Shown one piece after another: positions 1 to 8,621 of a stretch of DNA of 64,000 nucleotides. Within the stretch, counting starts at the first letter, position 1. Each line of letters starts with the position of its first letter. The position numbers were made by a program, and so were the translations under genes. The stretch lies in the NCBI GenBank assembly GCA_022769545.1, contig JALEJS010000049.1, positions 54,652 through 118,651 on the forward strand, in the 5' to 3' direction. Below the pieces are notes generated by a model. It was not told where the DNA came from. It saw only the letters and a list, made by a program, of their open reading frames with translations, and searched no databases. This DNA comes from Blautia sp. Lineage in GTDB: Bacteria > Bacillota > Clostridia > Lachnospirales > Lachnospiraceae.

Positions 1-232
1 CTTTTCCGACTTCCACAACAACGCCTCCCGGCTCATGTCCCAGAACGAACGGCGGCTCTACAATATAATCACCGATTCTTCCGTTTTCATAATAATGAAG
101 ATCGGATCCACAGATTCCTACGTATTCCAGTTTTACCAGCACCTCGTCATCCTTCGGAACTGGAATCGGCCGTTCCTCAAATCCCATCTTTCCAATTCCG
201 TTCATCACAGCAACTTTCATTGTTCCTTCCAT
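1..232 (-). CDS. Zinc-dependent sorbitol/xylitol-type dehydrogenase, N-terminal part (cut by window edge)
   Basis: Only the first 77 codons are inside the window. The translation carries the GroES-like start of the medium-chain zinc dehydrogenases: GICGSDLHYY with the catalytic zinc Cys at residue 41, and GHE with the second ligand pair (His66, Glu67). This pattern is usual in sorbitol (L-iditol), xylitol and related polyol dehydrogenases, which oxidise a polyol with NAD+. The start at 232 is chosen for the GGAGG 8 nt upstream; an in-frame ATG at 220 is possible. It is divergent from an ABC sugar importer, so polyol or sugar catabolism is the likely role. The exact substrate cannot be told. 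Confidence 0.85.
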   Translation of the reverse strand, partial: MEGTMKVAVMNGIGKMGFEERPIPVPKDDEVLVKLEYVGICGSDLHYYENGRIGDYIVEPPFVLGHEPGGVVVEVGK

Positions 233-308
233 GTTCTTATCCTCCATTCTGATTTATTGAAAATGTTTCTTGCGCTTTTATAAAACTGTTTTTATAAAGT
301 TTTTTATC

Positions 309-337
309 ATGATAGACGATTTCCCATGAGAAATCAA
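309..337 (-). promoter_or_regulatory. Sigma-A promoter for the dehydrogenase gene
   Basis: On the minus strand TTGATT (332-337) and TATCAT (309-314) are separated by 17 bp. This places a start about 70 nt upstream of the dehydrogenase ATG. The promoter is divergent from the ABC operon promoter, and the roughly 75 bp between them would suit a shared operator. The rest of 233-573 is AT-rich with no gene. Confidence 0.55.
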
Positions 338-412
338 GTGTTGTTTTTTCATCAAATACACCACTTGTTTTTATGCACTTCGACTAATTTTTGTTGTAAT
401 AAAGATTTTCTA

Positions 413-441
413 TTGACATTATTACCCCCTCCCACTATAAT
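413..441 (+). promoter_or_regulatory. Strong sigma-A promoter for the ABC importer operon
   Basis: TTGACA (413-418), a 17-bp spacer, then TATAAT (436-441): both hexamers match consensus. The leader to the ATPase start at 574 is about 125 nt. A perfect-consensus promoter on a sugar operon usually implies repression or cre control, but I do not see a clear operator. Confidence 0.8.
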
Positions 442-573
442 AAAACCACTTACAAAAAGTCTTTTCCAAAATAGTATATCTAATGTGTTACATCAATGTA
501 TTATATCAAAGAAAGCATTGAACAGCACGCCGGAAGAAAAGGCTCTTCGATATCAAAAATGGAGGTGCATGAG

Positions 574-2091
574 ATGGCCGATAATCAAACAGTACTGGAA
601 CTGCAGCACATTTCCAAAAGCTTTCCCGGTGTAAAGGCTCTGGATGATGTTAACTTCCGTCTGAAAAAAGGAACGGTCCATGTATTATGCGGGGAAAACG
701 GAGCCGGAAAATCCACACTGATGAAAATCATCGATGGCATTTACCAGGCCGACGAGGGGAATATCTTTATCAACGGAGAAAAAGTCACCATCAAGGATCC
801 CATCCACGCAAAAGCAAACGGAATTGCAATGATTTTCCAGGAACTTTCCTATGTCCCGGATCTGACTCTGGAGGAAAACCTCTGCCTTGGAAACTGGCCC
901 AAAAAAGGCGGCCGCATCGACTGGAAAGCCATCCGGCAGAAAACCGTCAGCCTTCTGTCTCAGGAAGGTCTGCATTACGCGCCGGATACCAGGCTTCGCA
1001 GCCTGAGCGTTTCTGACATCCAGATGATCGAGATTCTGAAGGCAGTTTCCTATGATGCCAAAATTATCATCATGGACGAGCCCACTTCTGCCATTACCAA
1101 TAAAGAAGTGGAAATTCTTTTTGAGAAGATCGCACAGCTGAAAGCCCGTGGCTGCAGCATTATTTACATTTCTCACAAGATGGATGAAATCTTCCGAATT
1201 GCCGACGAGATCACCGTGTTCCGTGACGGCAAATCCATCATTACAAAGGATGCAAAGGATCTCACCATCGACCAGGTCGTGGAATATATGGTCGGGCGTA
1301 AGATCGAAAACCAGTATCCGAAGGAATATACCGAAATCGGAGATACCATCCTGGAGGTCAGCGGCCTTTCTCAGCCCGGCATTTTCGAAAATGTCAGCTT
1401 CCATGTTAATGCCGGAGAAATCGTTGGCTTTGCCGGACTGATGGGGGCCGGACGTACCGAAATCATGCGGGCCATTTTCGGACTGGATCCCTATTCCGCA
1501 GGAACCATCAAAATCGAGGGAAAAGAAGTTCAGATCAAAAATGTACGGCAGGCCATCAAAAACGGTCTGGCAATGCTCACCGAGGACCGGCGGCGAACCG
1601 GCATCGTACCGATCCTGAGCGTGAAATATAACGCGACCATGGCATCCATGGATCAGATCATTTACAAAGGACGGCTTCACACGGATGTGGAAACCCGTAT
1701 TGCCCAGGAGTCCTGCGGCAGCATGAATGTCAAGACGCCAAGTCTGGATACCCGCATTGCCAACCTCAGCGGCGGCAATCAGCAGAAGGTCATTCTGGCG
1801 AAATGGCTTCTCTGTGATCCCAAAATCCTGATCGCAGACGAACCTACCCGCGGAATCGATGTGGGAGCCAAAAGAGAAATCTATGAGCTGATGAATAAAT
1901 TTGCCGCAAAAGGAAAAGGAATCATCATGATTTCCTCCGAGCTTCCGGAGCTGATCGGTATCTGCGACAGAATATACGTTATCAGCGAAGGGCGGATTGC
2001 AGGAATGCTCACCCGTCCGGAATTTTCACAGGAATCAATCATGCAGTACGCCGTATCCGGTACAGAAAAAGCAAAGGAGGCTTCCGTCTAA
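574..2091 (+). CDS. Sugar ABC importer ATP-binding protein (RbsA/MglA family)
   Basis: This 505-residue protein has two fused ABC ATPase domains, the usual size and layout of the RbsA/MglA/XylG family that energises uptake of ribose, galactose, xylose or polyols. The first domain has Walker A GENGAGKST (residues 40-48) and Walker B IIIMDEPTSA. The second has a degenerate Walker A (GLMGAGRTE), signature LSGGNQQK and Walker B ILIADEPTRGID, as is normal for this family. The ATG at 574 follows GGAGGT by 7 nt; an in-frame ATG at 496 lacks such a site. The stop overlaps the permease start by one base (TAATG), which indicates translational coupling. Confidence 0.93.
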   Translation: MADNQTVLELQHISKSFPGVKALDDVNFRLKKGTVHVLCGENGAGKSTLMKIIDGIYQADEGNIFINGEKVTIKDPIHAKANGIAMIFQELSYVPDLTLEENLCLGNWPKKGGRIDWKAIRQKTVSLLSQEGLHYAPDTRLRSLSVSDIQMIEILKAVSYDAKIIIMDEPTSAITNKEVEILFEKIAQLKARGCSIIYISHKMDEIFRIADEITVFRDGKSIITKDAKDLTIDQVVEYMVGRKIENQYPKEYTEIGDTILEVSGLSQPGIFENVSFHVNAGEIVGFAGLMGAGRTEIMRAIFGLDPYSAGTIKIEGKEVQIKNVRQAIKNGLAMLTEDRRRTGIVPILSVKYNATMASMDQIIYKGRLHTDVETRIAQESCGSMNVKTPSLDTRIANLSGGNQQKVILAKWLLCDPKILIADEPTRGIDVGAKREIYELMNKFAAKGKGIIMISSELPELIGICDRIYVISEGRIAGMLTRPEFSQESIMQYAVSGTEKAKEASV

Positions 2092-3053
2092 TGAACACCA
2101 AATCATTTGATTTCAGAAAAATCTTACAAAAATACAGCATTGTGCTGGTTCTCATTGTCATAATGATTGCCTGCACCATCGCCAACAGCAGTTTCCTGAC
2201 CGCAAACAACCTGATCAACGTCTGTCGTCAGCAGTCCGTTATCATCATCCTTGCCTTCGGCGAAATGATTCTGATCATCTGCGGACATCTGGACCTGTCC
2301 TGCGGTTCCGTCATCGCGCTGGCCGGAGTCCTCTCCGTTTCCAGCTATAAGGCAACACACAGCATGCTTCTTGCTTTTGTGGTTGCGATTGCAGTTTCTG
2401 TAGGCGTAAACTTCCTGAACGGCCTTATGGTTACCAGGTTTATGACGCCGGCGTTCATCGCCACTCTGGCCACCCAGACAATGGCCCGTGGTGCTGCCCT
2501 TTACATCACCAACGGTCAGAATATTTATGAAATCGGAAATTATACCATCGTTGGACAGGGTTCCATCGGCATCATCCCGATTCCGGTCATCTTCATGTTC
2601 TGCATCTTTATCATTATGGCGTACATGATGCGTCATACCCGTCTGGGACGTTCCACTTATGCCGTAGGCGGAAATATTGAAGCTGCAAATGCGGCCGGTA
2701 TCAACACAAAAATGGTCACCATGAAGGCCTATCTGCTGAATGGTGTTCTGGTAGGCATTGCTGCTGTCCTCTTTATGTCCCGTGTCAACGGCGGTCTTCC
2801 CGCAGGTGCATCCGGATATGAAATGGATGGTCTTACCGCAACCATCGTCGGCGGAACCAGCTTTACCGGCGGTATCGGAACTCCCTGGGGAACCGTAGTC
2901 GGTGCGTTTGTTGTCGGTTTTCTTGGCAATGTTATGAACCTGATGTCCATCGACTCCTACATCCAGCAGATCATCAAAGGTGCGATCATCGCCTTTGCCG
3001 TTATCTGGGACATCACTTCCAAGTCACGCCAGACTTATAAAAAAGGCAAATAA
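2091..3053 (+). CDS. Sugar ABC importer permease (RbsC family)
   Basis: A 320-residue polytopic membrane protein with about eight to ten hydrophobic segments, matching the BPD_transp_2 permeases of the ribose/xylose class. The family loop is visible near the C-terminal third (GLTATIVGGTSFTGGIGT), followed by the last membrane helices. It would form the channel dimer that docks with the preceding ATPase. Its first base is shared with the ATPase stop codon. The substrate is not readable from the sequence. Confidence 0.93.
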   Translation: MNTKSFDFRKILQKYSIVLVLIVIMIACTIANSSFLTANNLINVCRQQSVIIILAFGEMILIICGHLDLSCGSVIALAGVLSVSSYKATHSMLLAFVVAIAVSVGVNFLNGLMVTRFMTPAFIATLATQTMARGAALYITNGQNIYEIGNYTIVGQGSIGIIPIPVIFMFCIFIIMAYMMRHTRLGRSTYAVGGNIEAANAAGINTKMVTMKAYLLNGVLVGIAAVLFMSRVNGGLPAGASGYEMDGLTATIVGGTSFTGGIGTPWGTVVGAFVVGFLGNVMNLMSIDSYIQQIIKGAIIAFAVIWDITSKSRQTYKKGK

Positions 3054-3132
3054 ATCATTCCGATAATTCACTCTGCAGGCCGCAGGGTAAGTTATAAAAA
3101 AAAATTAATATTTTAAAAATGGAGGTAGCAAA

Positions 3133-4179
3133 ATGAAAAAAAGAATCGCAAAAGTGTTATGTGCAGCAGTATTGGGCGGATCACTTGCCGTAACCGGATT
3201 GTCCAGCGTGGCAATGGCATCTGAAGGTGGAGACGAGACCTTCAAAGTAGCGTATATCGCACGTAATCAGTCTGACCCGTTTGCAGCAGAGCTGGTTAAC
3301 CAGTTCACAAAGCAGGCAGAGGATTATGCAGACACCTTTACTCTGGATACCTTTGACTCTCAGGCAGACAGTGAAAAAGAAAACTCCATCATCGAAGACT
3401 GTATCACAAAACAGTATGACTGTATCATCATTCAGCCAAACGATGGCAACTTACAGCTTCCATACTGCCAGAAGATCCTGGACGCAGGCATCTACTGCAT
3501 CACCACAAACGCAGCAATCCGTGAGCTGGAAGGCGGCTCCTGGGTTGACGGTGACCCGTATGCACAGGGCGAAGCTATCGCAAAGCTTGCTGCAGAGCAG
3601 GTTCCGGAAGGCGGCACCGTTGGTATTCTGAACTGTATGCCTGGCAACTTCCACACCACATCCCGTTATGAAGCAATCAAAGCAGAATTCATCGACAAAC
3701 GTGATGACGTCAACATCATCGGCGACTATATGGAAGAAGAAGCTACAGAAGCAGCCGCTATGGCAACCATGGAAGACTGGGCAACTTCTTACGGACGTAT
3801 CGACTGTATGCTTACCACCGCTGACCTTCTTGGAAACGGCGCTTACGAAGCAGTAAAAGACGATCCGACTTACGACGGAATGCTTGTTTACTCTGTAGAC
3901 TGTCTGGCAAAAACCGTTCTTGAAATCAAAGACGGTGTATACACCGCAGCTGTATACCAGAACCCGCCGGCACTTGCAGCAGCAAACCTGAAAGCAGCTT
4001 ATGACCTTCTTACAGGTGCTGAGACCGTTGTCAATGAATCCGTTGATTCCTTACTGTGTACAGCAGACAACGTAGATCAGTTCATCCAGATGTACATCGA
4101 GCAGGGCCAGATCACAGCAGAAGAAGCTGCAGAGCATGGCTATGAAGAAGGCAGCGCAACATCTATCCTCGCTGAATAA
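3133..4179 (+). CDS. Periplasmic-binding-protein-like sugar-binding protein of the ABC importer
   Basis: This 348-residue exported protein has the type I periplasmic binding fold used by RbsB-like proteins (Peripla_BP_4): FKVAYIARNQSDPFAAEL near the start, the IIQPNDGN segment, and a DCMLTTADLLGNGAYEAVK stretch. It captures the sugar outside and delivers it to the permease. The N-terminus is a Sec signal (MKKRIAK, then a hydrophobic core) ending in AMA-SEG, a signal peptidase I type site. I see no canonical lipobox Cys, which is odd because Gram-positive binding proteins are normally lipoproteins. The gene follows the permease by 79 nt and has SD GGAGG. Confidence 0.9.
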   Translation: MKKRIAKVLCAAVLGGSLAVTGLSSVAMASEGGDETFKVAYIARNQSDPFAAELVNQFTKQAEDYADTFTLDTFDSQADSEKENSIIEDCITKQYDCIIIQPNDGNLQLPYCQKILDAGIYCITTNAAIRELEGGSWVDGDPYAQGEAIAKLAAEQVPEGGTVGILNCMPGNFHTTSRYEAIKAEFIDKRDDVNIIGDYMEEEATEAAAMATMEDWATSYGRIDCMLTTADLLGNGAYEAVKDDPTYDGMLVYSVDCLAKTVLEIKDGVYTAAVYQNPPALAAANLKAAYDLLTGAETVVNESVDSLLCTADNVDQFIQMYIEQGQITAEEAAEHGYEEGSATSILAE

Positions 4180-4220
4180 AGAGAAAAAAACCTGCCAGTT
4201 TTTACCATCTTTATCATTCC

Positions 4221-4247
4221 GTGCTTCCCCGTTTATCGGGGAAGCAC
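4221..4247 (+). terminator. Stable hairpin after the binding-protein gene
   Basis: A perfect 11-bp stem (GTGCTTCCCCG / CGGGGAAGCAC) with a 5-nt loop and no run of T after it. It lies between the binding-protein and SDR genes. It probably protects the upstream message or lowers read-through, a common arrangement for binding-protein genes. Confidence 0.6.
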
Positions 4248-4300
4248 AAAATCATGAAGCATTATATTAACAACTATTAACAACTTAAAGGAGTCTGCTT

Positions 4301-5065
4301 ATGTATTTAGAAGAAATATTCGGACTTTCCGGAAAAACAGCCGTTGTCACCGGAGCCGGACGCGGTATCGGACAGGTAATCGCACTTGGTCTGGCGAAGG
4401 CAGGTGCTGAGATCGTTATCATCAGCAGAAGCGGCGCTGAGGAAACCGTCCGCATGATCACAGAAGCCGGCGGCAGTGCGTATGACCTGCGCGCCGATGT
4501 AACAAAAGAAGAAGAGGTGGATGCTGCTGTTGCAGAAATTCTGAAGCGTTCCGGAAAAATTGATATTCTTTTCAACAATGCCGGAATCTGCATCCACAAA
4601 GACACGCTGGAGGCTTCCATCGAAGAATGGAGAAGCGTGATTGACACCAACCTTACCGGAGAATATATCATGGCAAGAGCCGTCGGCAGAACCATGATTG
4701 AAAAAGGAATCAGGGGATCCATCGTCAATATGGCTTCCATGTCCGGTACCATTGTAAACATTCCGCAGTGGCAGGCTTCCTACAACGCATCCAAAGCCGG
4801 TGTCATCCACCTGACGAAATCCCTTGCAGCAGAATGGATCGGCTATGGAATCCGCGTAAACAGCTTAAGTCCCGGATATATCGCCACACCGATGTCAGCA
4901 GACGTACCTCAGGATCTGAAGGATGCCTGGGAACCGCTGATGCCGATGCATCGCATGGGCGAGCCGGAAGAGCTGATCCCGGCAATCCTGTATATGGTGA
5001 GCCCGGCTGCCGGATATACCACCGGAACCGATATTATCGTAGACGGCGGCTACACTTGCATTTAA
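4301..5065 (+). CDS. SDR-family NAD(P)-dependent dehydrogenase, probably polyol or sugar-acid oxidoreductase
   Basis: A 254-residue classical short-chain dehydrogenase. The cofactor motif TGAGRGIG is at 17-24, the NNAG motif follows at about residue 90, and the catalytic Tyr161-x-x-x-Lys165 is in YNASK with a Ser in NMASMSG just before. The C-terminal end (TGTDIIVDGGYTCI) is typical of the gluconate/2-deoxygluconate/polyol dehydrogenase branch. It reversibly oxidises a hydroxyl group with NAD(P). Its SD is AAAGGAG. With the zinc dehydrogenase and the importer it would form a small catabolic module; the substrate is unknown. Confidence 0.88.
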   Translation: MYLEEIFGLSGKTAVVTGAGRGIGQVIALGLAKAGAEIVIISRSGAEETVRMITEAGGSAYDLRADVTKEEEVDAAVAEILKRSGKIDILFNNAGICIHKDTLEASIEEWRSVIDTNLTGEYIMARAVGRTMIEKGIRGSIVNMASMSGTIVNIPQWQASYNASKAGVIHLTKSLAAEWIGYGIRVNSLSPGYIATPMSADVPQDLKDAWEPLMPMHRMGEPEELIPAILYMVSPAAGYTTGTDIIVDGGYTCI

Positions 5066-5134
5066 TTCGTTACTGTTCGCTCCGTTCAGTAACATTAATC
5101 CCTCTTTTCAGGTCGAACACACGCAAGACCTGGC

Positions 5135-5152
5135 GGGCCGCAGATGCGGCCC
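5135..5152. repeat. GC-rich inverted repeat after the SDR gene
   Basis: GGGCCGC and GCGGCCC are separated by 4 nt. The hairpin lies in the 254-nt gap between the SDR gene and tRNA-Gln and lacks a T tract. It may end or stabilise the operon transcript. A weaker inverted repeat GTTACTG...CAGTAAC lies at 5069-5093. Confidence 0.4.
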
Positions 5153-5252
5153 ATGGGATTTCCCGCCGCTGATGCAACTAAAGCTCTCGTTTATAGCCGA
5201 ACGGATGCCCAAAAAGTTCCCAAAAAATAAATACATTTTTTCAAAAAAAGGC

Positions 5253-5281
5253 TTGCATTTTTTCTCCCACTGTTATATAAT
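5253..5281 (+). promoter_or_regulatory. Promoter of tRNA-Gln
   Basis: TTGCAT (5253-5258), 17-bp spacer, TATAAT (5276-5281). Transcription would begin about 30 nt before the mature tRNA. Confidence 0.75.
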
Positions 5282-5319
5282 ACAATTCGTCGCAAGCGAT
5301 GCGGCAACAAAAAAGACAT

Positions 5320-5391
5320 AGGGCTATCGCCAAACGGTAAGGCAACGGACTCTGACTCCGTCATTTCAAGGTTCGAATCCTTGTAGCCCTG
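5320..5391 (+). tRNA. tRNA-Gln (anticodon CTG)
   Basis: The cloverleaf is complete. Acceptor AGGGCTA (5320-5326) pairs with TAGCCCT (5384-5390). Anticodon stem ACGGA/TCCGT encloses the loop CTCTGAC, giving CTG for CAG codons. T arm is CAAGG-TTCGAAT-CCTTG. CCA is not encoded. It stands alone with its own promoter and terminator. Confidence 0.95.
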
Positions 5392-5396
5392 CTGAA

Positions 5397-5423
5397 AAGA
5401 GCACTCAGATGAGTGCTCTTTTT
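5397..5423. terminator. Bidirectional terminator between tRNA-Gln and the methyltransferase gene
   Basis: A 10-bp perfect stem AAGAGCACTC / GAGTGCTCTT with a 4-nt loop, followed by T's on the plus strand and also T-rich on the minus strand. It ends tRNA-Gln rightward and can end the convergent minus-strand gene. Confidence 0.85.
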
Positions 5424-5446
5424 CGTTGAAAGTATCAATTCTCCAA

Positions 5447-7378
5447 TCACTGAGGTTTTTCGACAATGATAAAACAATTGCTGTCCGGATAACGGATGAT
5501 TTCCTGGTTTTGGTTCATCAATGTAACCATTGGCTCGAGATGGACCTGATAATCCTTTTCAAAATAAGATTCTGCAACAAGAATATTTGCCCCTAACTCT
5601 CTAAAGAAGGATACAAACTCATCCATCGTAAAATAACCAAATTGTTCCTTTACTTCATTAAAATAGCTTGCCGGCCCCCATGTAAGCGTATACATAAATT
5701 CTCTTATGAAATTGATATCTGCGGAAACGAGAGCACCTTCCGGTGTTTCAGACACTGAAATATTTTTTCTGTCATATTCTTTTAATCCTTTGAAATCCCG
5801 ACAATAATTATCAAAGAAATCTTTTGCCTCCGGCGTTTTTATTAATAACAGACAGGTATCCGAAGAAGGTGTTTTGACACCATCCCTAATCAGAATTCTT
5901 CCGCCCGGAACAATCGATTCGTAAGCATTTTTTAATGCTTTCTTCACGGATTCAATGTCAAAATGTCCGTTTTCCCCTTCTGTATAGGAGTAGATTTCGT
6001 GAAGGATCGAACTGAAAATAACGGTTGAACAAGGGCTGAAACAGGAATCCACAAAGTTGTGCTCTTTTACTTCCCATGAACGGTTTTCCTTTGACTTCTT
6101 CTTTTTCAGGGTTTCAATAACCGTTGAAGATACATCCGTTCCGAAAACAGACTTGTTCGGGTATCTTTCTTCCAGCATATTTAATAAAATCCCGGAACCA
6201 GAACCAACATCCACCAGCGTGTCGCCTTTGACATAATTGATCAGGTCTCCCTTTCTGCTGGAAGAAATATCGTTCATGGTATCAAGATAAGACTCCTCAT
6301 TATTCAATCTGTCGAATGTGTCATGTCTGAAGTCAAAGAAATCAAAGAGCATAACGATAGCCTGCTCATAGCTGATATCTCCCGAAAGCTCTGCCTCGTC
6401 GCAGAACTCTACCAGTTTTTCACAGGTTTTGCTCAGTTTGAAATTAACAAAAAGTACATTGTCTTCTATGGAAAACTGAATGTCGACATGTCTGTTTGAC
6501 CCTGTCTTTATAAAGCTTTCAATGATTCTTTTTTTGTAAATATTTACATGCTTATTACCTTTGTAATCATAATACAGAAAATCGGATATCCTCTTAAAGT
6601 TAATATCATCAACGTTGTCGTATTTATCCGCTTCTTTAACAGCAAGCTTCATGATTGCCAAAAACACACTGTCCGAGAAAGATTCAAGCGCGATGTGCGG
6701 GAACCAGAAGCAGTACTTATCGGCATCTTCTATAACTTCAGAGCCAAAATCCGGCTTTATCCTGCGAAATCTGTCAGCAACCGAGAAATTTACTTTTTTA
6801 TCCGGAATCCGACGAATGATATCACAGACTTCATCTTTTACAGAATTCCAAAGCTGCTCGTTTACACCAAAGATAACTGCCCCTACAAGGTTTTCAAACA
6901 TATGAAAGATATCCTGCTGATGATACGAACATCCGTAAGCTCCAAGCAGAAGATCCTCATAAAATCTGTATACCGGTTCAAACGACTTTTCGGATATTTC
7001 TCCTCTTAAATACTGTCCGATCGTTCCATGTATCTTTATCATATCAGATACGATATTTTTCATGCTGTCACTATCTTCAGAGTATAGCTTATAAATCTCT
7101 GCAGAACCCAGATTATGAATCGAAAGATTAAATCCTGCTTCTTTCCAGGCACTTCTTTTTGATTCATTTCCACATTTGGCAACTTCGGACCATTGCAGAG
7201 TTCTTTTTACCATCATGTTAAGAGATGAGGGTTTTCCACAGGTAATCAGATACTCAATTGTCCTGAGTACATATTCCAGAGTCTCTAAGCCGTTTATTTC
7301 TGCAAGAGAACCCACCCGTTCCAAATTCACCTCTTTATTTCCCTCAACCAACAGTGTAAACCATTTTTCCTTTTTCAT
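5447..7378 (-). CDS. Large protein with C-terminal class I SAM-dependent methyltransferase domain
   Basis: This 643-residue soluble protein has a Rossmann methyltransferase domain from about residue 385. SAM motif I is LVDVGSGSGILL near 388-399; an acidic strand end (FGTDVS) and a motif IV-like region (STVIFSSILHEIY) follow. The first 380 residues match no family I can name; they look mainly helical. The ATG at 7378 is preceded by GGAAAGGAT; a longer in-frame reading to 7522 would overlap the upstream gene and is less likely. It follows the YARHG gene by 25 nt, so they are probably cotranscribed. The substrate is unknown. No signal peptide is seen, unlike most of its neighbours. Confidence 0.8.
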   Translation of the reverse strand: MKKEKWFTLLVEGNKEVNLERVGSLAEINGLETLEYVLRTIEYLITCGKPSSLNMMVKRTLQWSEVAKCGNESKRSAWKEAGFNLSIHNLGSAEIYKLYSEDSDSMKNIVSDMIKIHGTIGQYLRGEISEKSFEPVYRFYEDLLLGAYGCSYHQQDIFHMFENLVGAVIFGVNEQLWNSVKDEVCDIIRRIPDKKVNFSVADRFRRIKPDFGSEVIEDADKYCFWFPHIALESFSDSVFLAIMKLAVKEADKYDNVDDINFKRISDFLYYDYKGNKHVNIYKKRIIESFIKTGSNRHVDIQFSIEDNVLFVNFKLSKTCEKLVEFCDEAELSGDISYEQAIVMLFDFFDFRHDTFDRLNNEESYLDTMNDISSSRKGDLINYVKGDTLVDVGSGSGILLNMLEERYPNKSVFGTDVSSTVIETLKKKKSKENRSWEVKEHNFVDSCFSPCSTVIFSSILHEIYSYTEGENGHFDIESVKKALKNAYESIVPGGRILIRDGVKTPSSDTCLLLIKTPEAKDFFDNYCRDFKGLKEYDRKNISVSETPEGALVSADINFIREFMYTLTWGPASYFNEVKEQFGYFTMDEFVSFFRELGANILVAESYFEKDYQVHLEPMVTLMNQNQEIIRYPDSNCFIIVEKPQ

Positions 7379-7403
7379 TTGTGCGTTATCCTTTCCCTGC
7401 CGA

Positions 7404-8483
7404 TTACCAGTCAAAATAATTAGTTCCTTCTTCAAGAACCGTCTCCGGCGCGCCATTCCAGGACTCATAGATTCGGTTGAATTCCACCTCCGAAATGCGG
7501 GCATCATCCAGAGAATAGTCACATCCGGTGTTCATTCCCCGTGTATTCGATTCCTCATGATATGTATAATCATGCTGAACCAGGGACGTGAGCCTATGAA
7601 GAACTCCATCGGAAAGGATATAATAATTCGTATTCACAAAATCATATCCCACCAATGACTTCTCCACGCGATCAATCAGCACAGTACCATATACGCTCTC
7701 TACAAGCCCCAGAGAATTGCGGGAATTTCCTGGTTTCACAGGAATATCCTGTCCCAGTTCTATCGCTGTTCCATTTTTATAGGTGAATAATTTCCAGTGC
7801 CATTCCGATTCCCCCGTGAATCCGTATTCCAGCCACTCCGGTATTCCGTCCTGGTTCATATCAAAGGCGTAGTAAGAGCCCGCCCTCATCATTTCTCCAG
7901 AGGAAGTCTCCAATTCCACCGCCTGTGACGGTGAATTTGTGAAATTATGCAGGTAATAGAGGAACGCCTCATTCTCTCCCCACTCTTCAAACATTCCAGC
8001 CTCGTCCATATCCTGATAAGGACTGTCAAAAACCGTATACGTACCAGCCAGTTCTATATCATACCCGGGCGAGTCCAGCGGATATCCTCCCTGCGACAGT
8101 TCATGCTCCCGCGCATAAAGCAAATCCACATTTGCCTTCTCTATTTCCGACAGCTGCGTATTATCAAAGTTATCTACCACCGCCAGACTTCCGCGCCAGC
8201 TTTTCGAACCGAAATACGCCTGCAGCTCATCGGATTGAAATACATATCCATGACGTGCAAAAATCTCATTTCTGGCATAATTCAGCTGCTGAAGTGACAG
8301 CCCGGCGATTTCGCTCTCCGAATACATACGCGTATCACTTTCCGGAAGTATAAATTCACTGTAGCTTTGCTCTTCTGCCAGCACCTGCGAAGACTCACAT
8401 ACGCCAGACAGTCCCATAGCTGCCAACACCCCAGCCAGCAAAACAGCTGCCCGCACCACCTGTTTTTTCATCTTTTCATCCAT
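7404..8483 (-). CDS. Secreted YARHG-domain protein
   Basis: A 359-residue exported protein. Residues 1-36 form a signal peptide ending near VLA-EE. A YARHG domain follows (LNYARNEIFARHGYVF, about 67-82, then the aromatic SWRG). This small extracellular domain of unknown function is common in Firmicutes surface proteins, often near peptidoglycan or kinase-linked proteins. The C-terminal 220 residues contain a FYAFDMNQDGIPEWL-like segment, similar to calcium-loop (EF-hand or dockerin-like) stretches, and no known enzyme motif. ATG at 8483 has a weak SD; the second Met (MKKQ) four residues on is an alternative. Confidence 0.8.
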   Translation of the reverse strand: MDEKMKKQVVRAAVLLAGVLAAMGLSGVCESSQVLAEEQSYSEFILPESDTRMYSESEIAGLSLQQLNYARNEIFARHGYVFQSDELQAYFGSKSWRGSLAVVDNFDNTQLSEIEKANVDLLYAREHELSQGGYPLDSPGYDIELAGTYTVFDSPYQDMDEAGMFEEWGENEAFLYYLHNFTNSPSQAVELETSSGEMMRAGSYYAFDMNQDGIPEWLEYGFTGESEWHWKLFTYKNGTAIELGQDIPVKPGNSRNSLGLVESVYGTVLIDRVEKSLVGYDFVNTNYYILSDGVLHRLTSLVQHDYTYHEESNTRGMNTGCDYSLDDARISEVEFNRIYESWNGAPETVLEEGTNYFDW

Positions 8484-8621
8484 AGTTTATACCTGGCGCC
8501 AATAGCGTCCCATCTTACCTCCCAAACAATTTTTTCCAGAATAACTTCTTCCGGGATTTCCTGATCATACACATCCGATTATTCCATCAATATGATAAGT
8601 TGTCCGACAAATGGACATTTC

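Noticed and set aside
233..573. A riboswitch in the dehydrogenase/ABC gap.
   Set aside because: Two divergent promoters explain the region, and no stable structured element is visible.
685..1680. A 331-codon minus-strand open frame.
   Set aside because: It lies wholly opposite the ABC ATPase gene, whose Walker motifs are certain.
5447..7378. Hen1-type RNA methyltransferase.
   Set aside because: The characteristic metal-binding Glu-x-x-Glu-His-His pattern of Hen1 is not present after motif IV.
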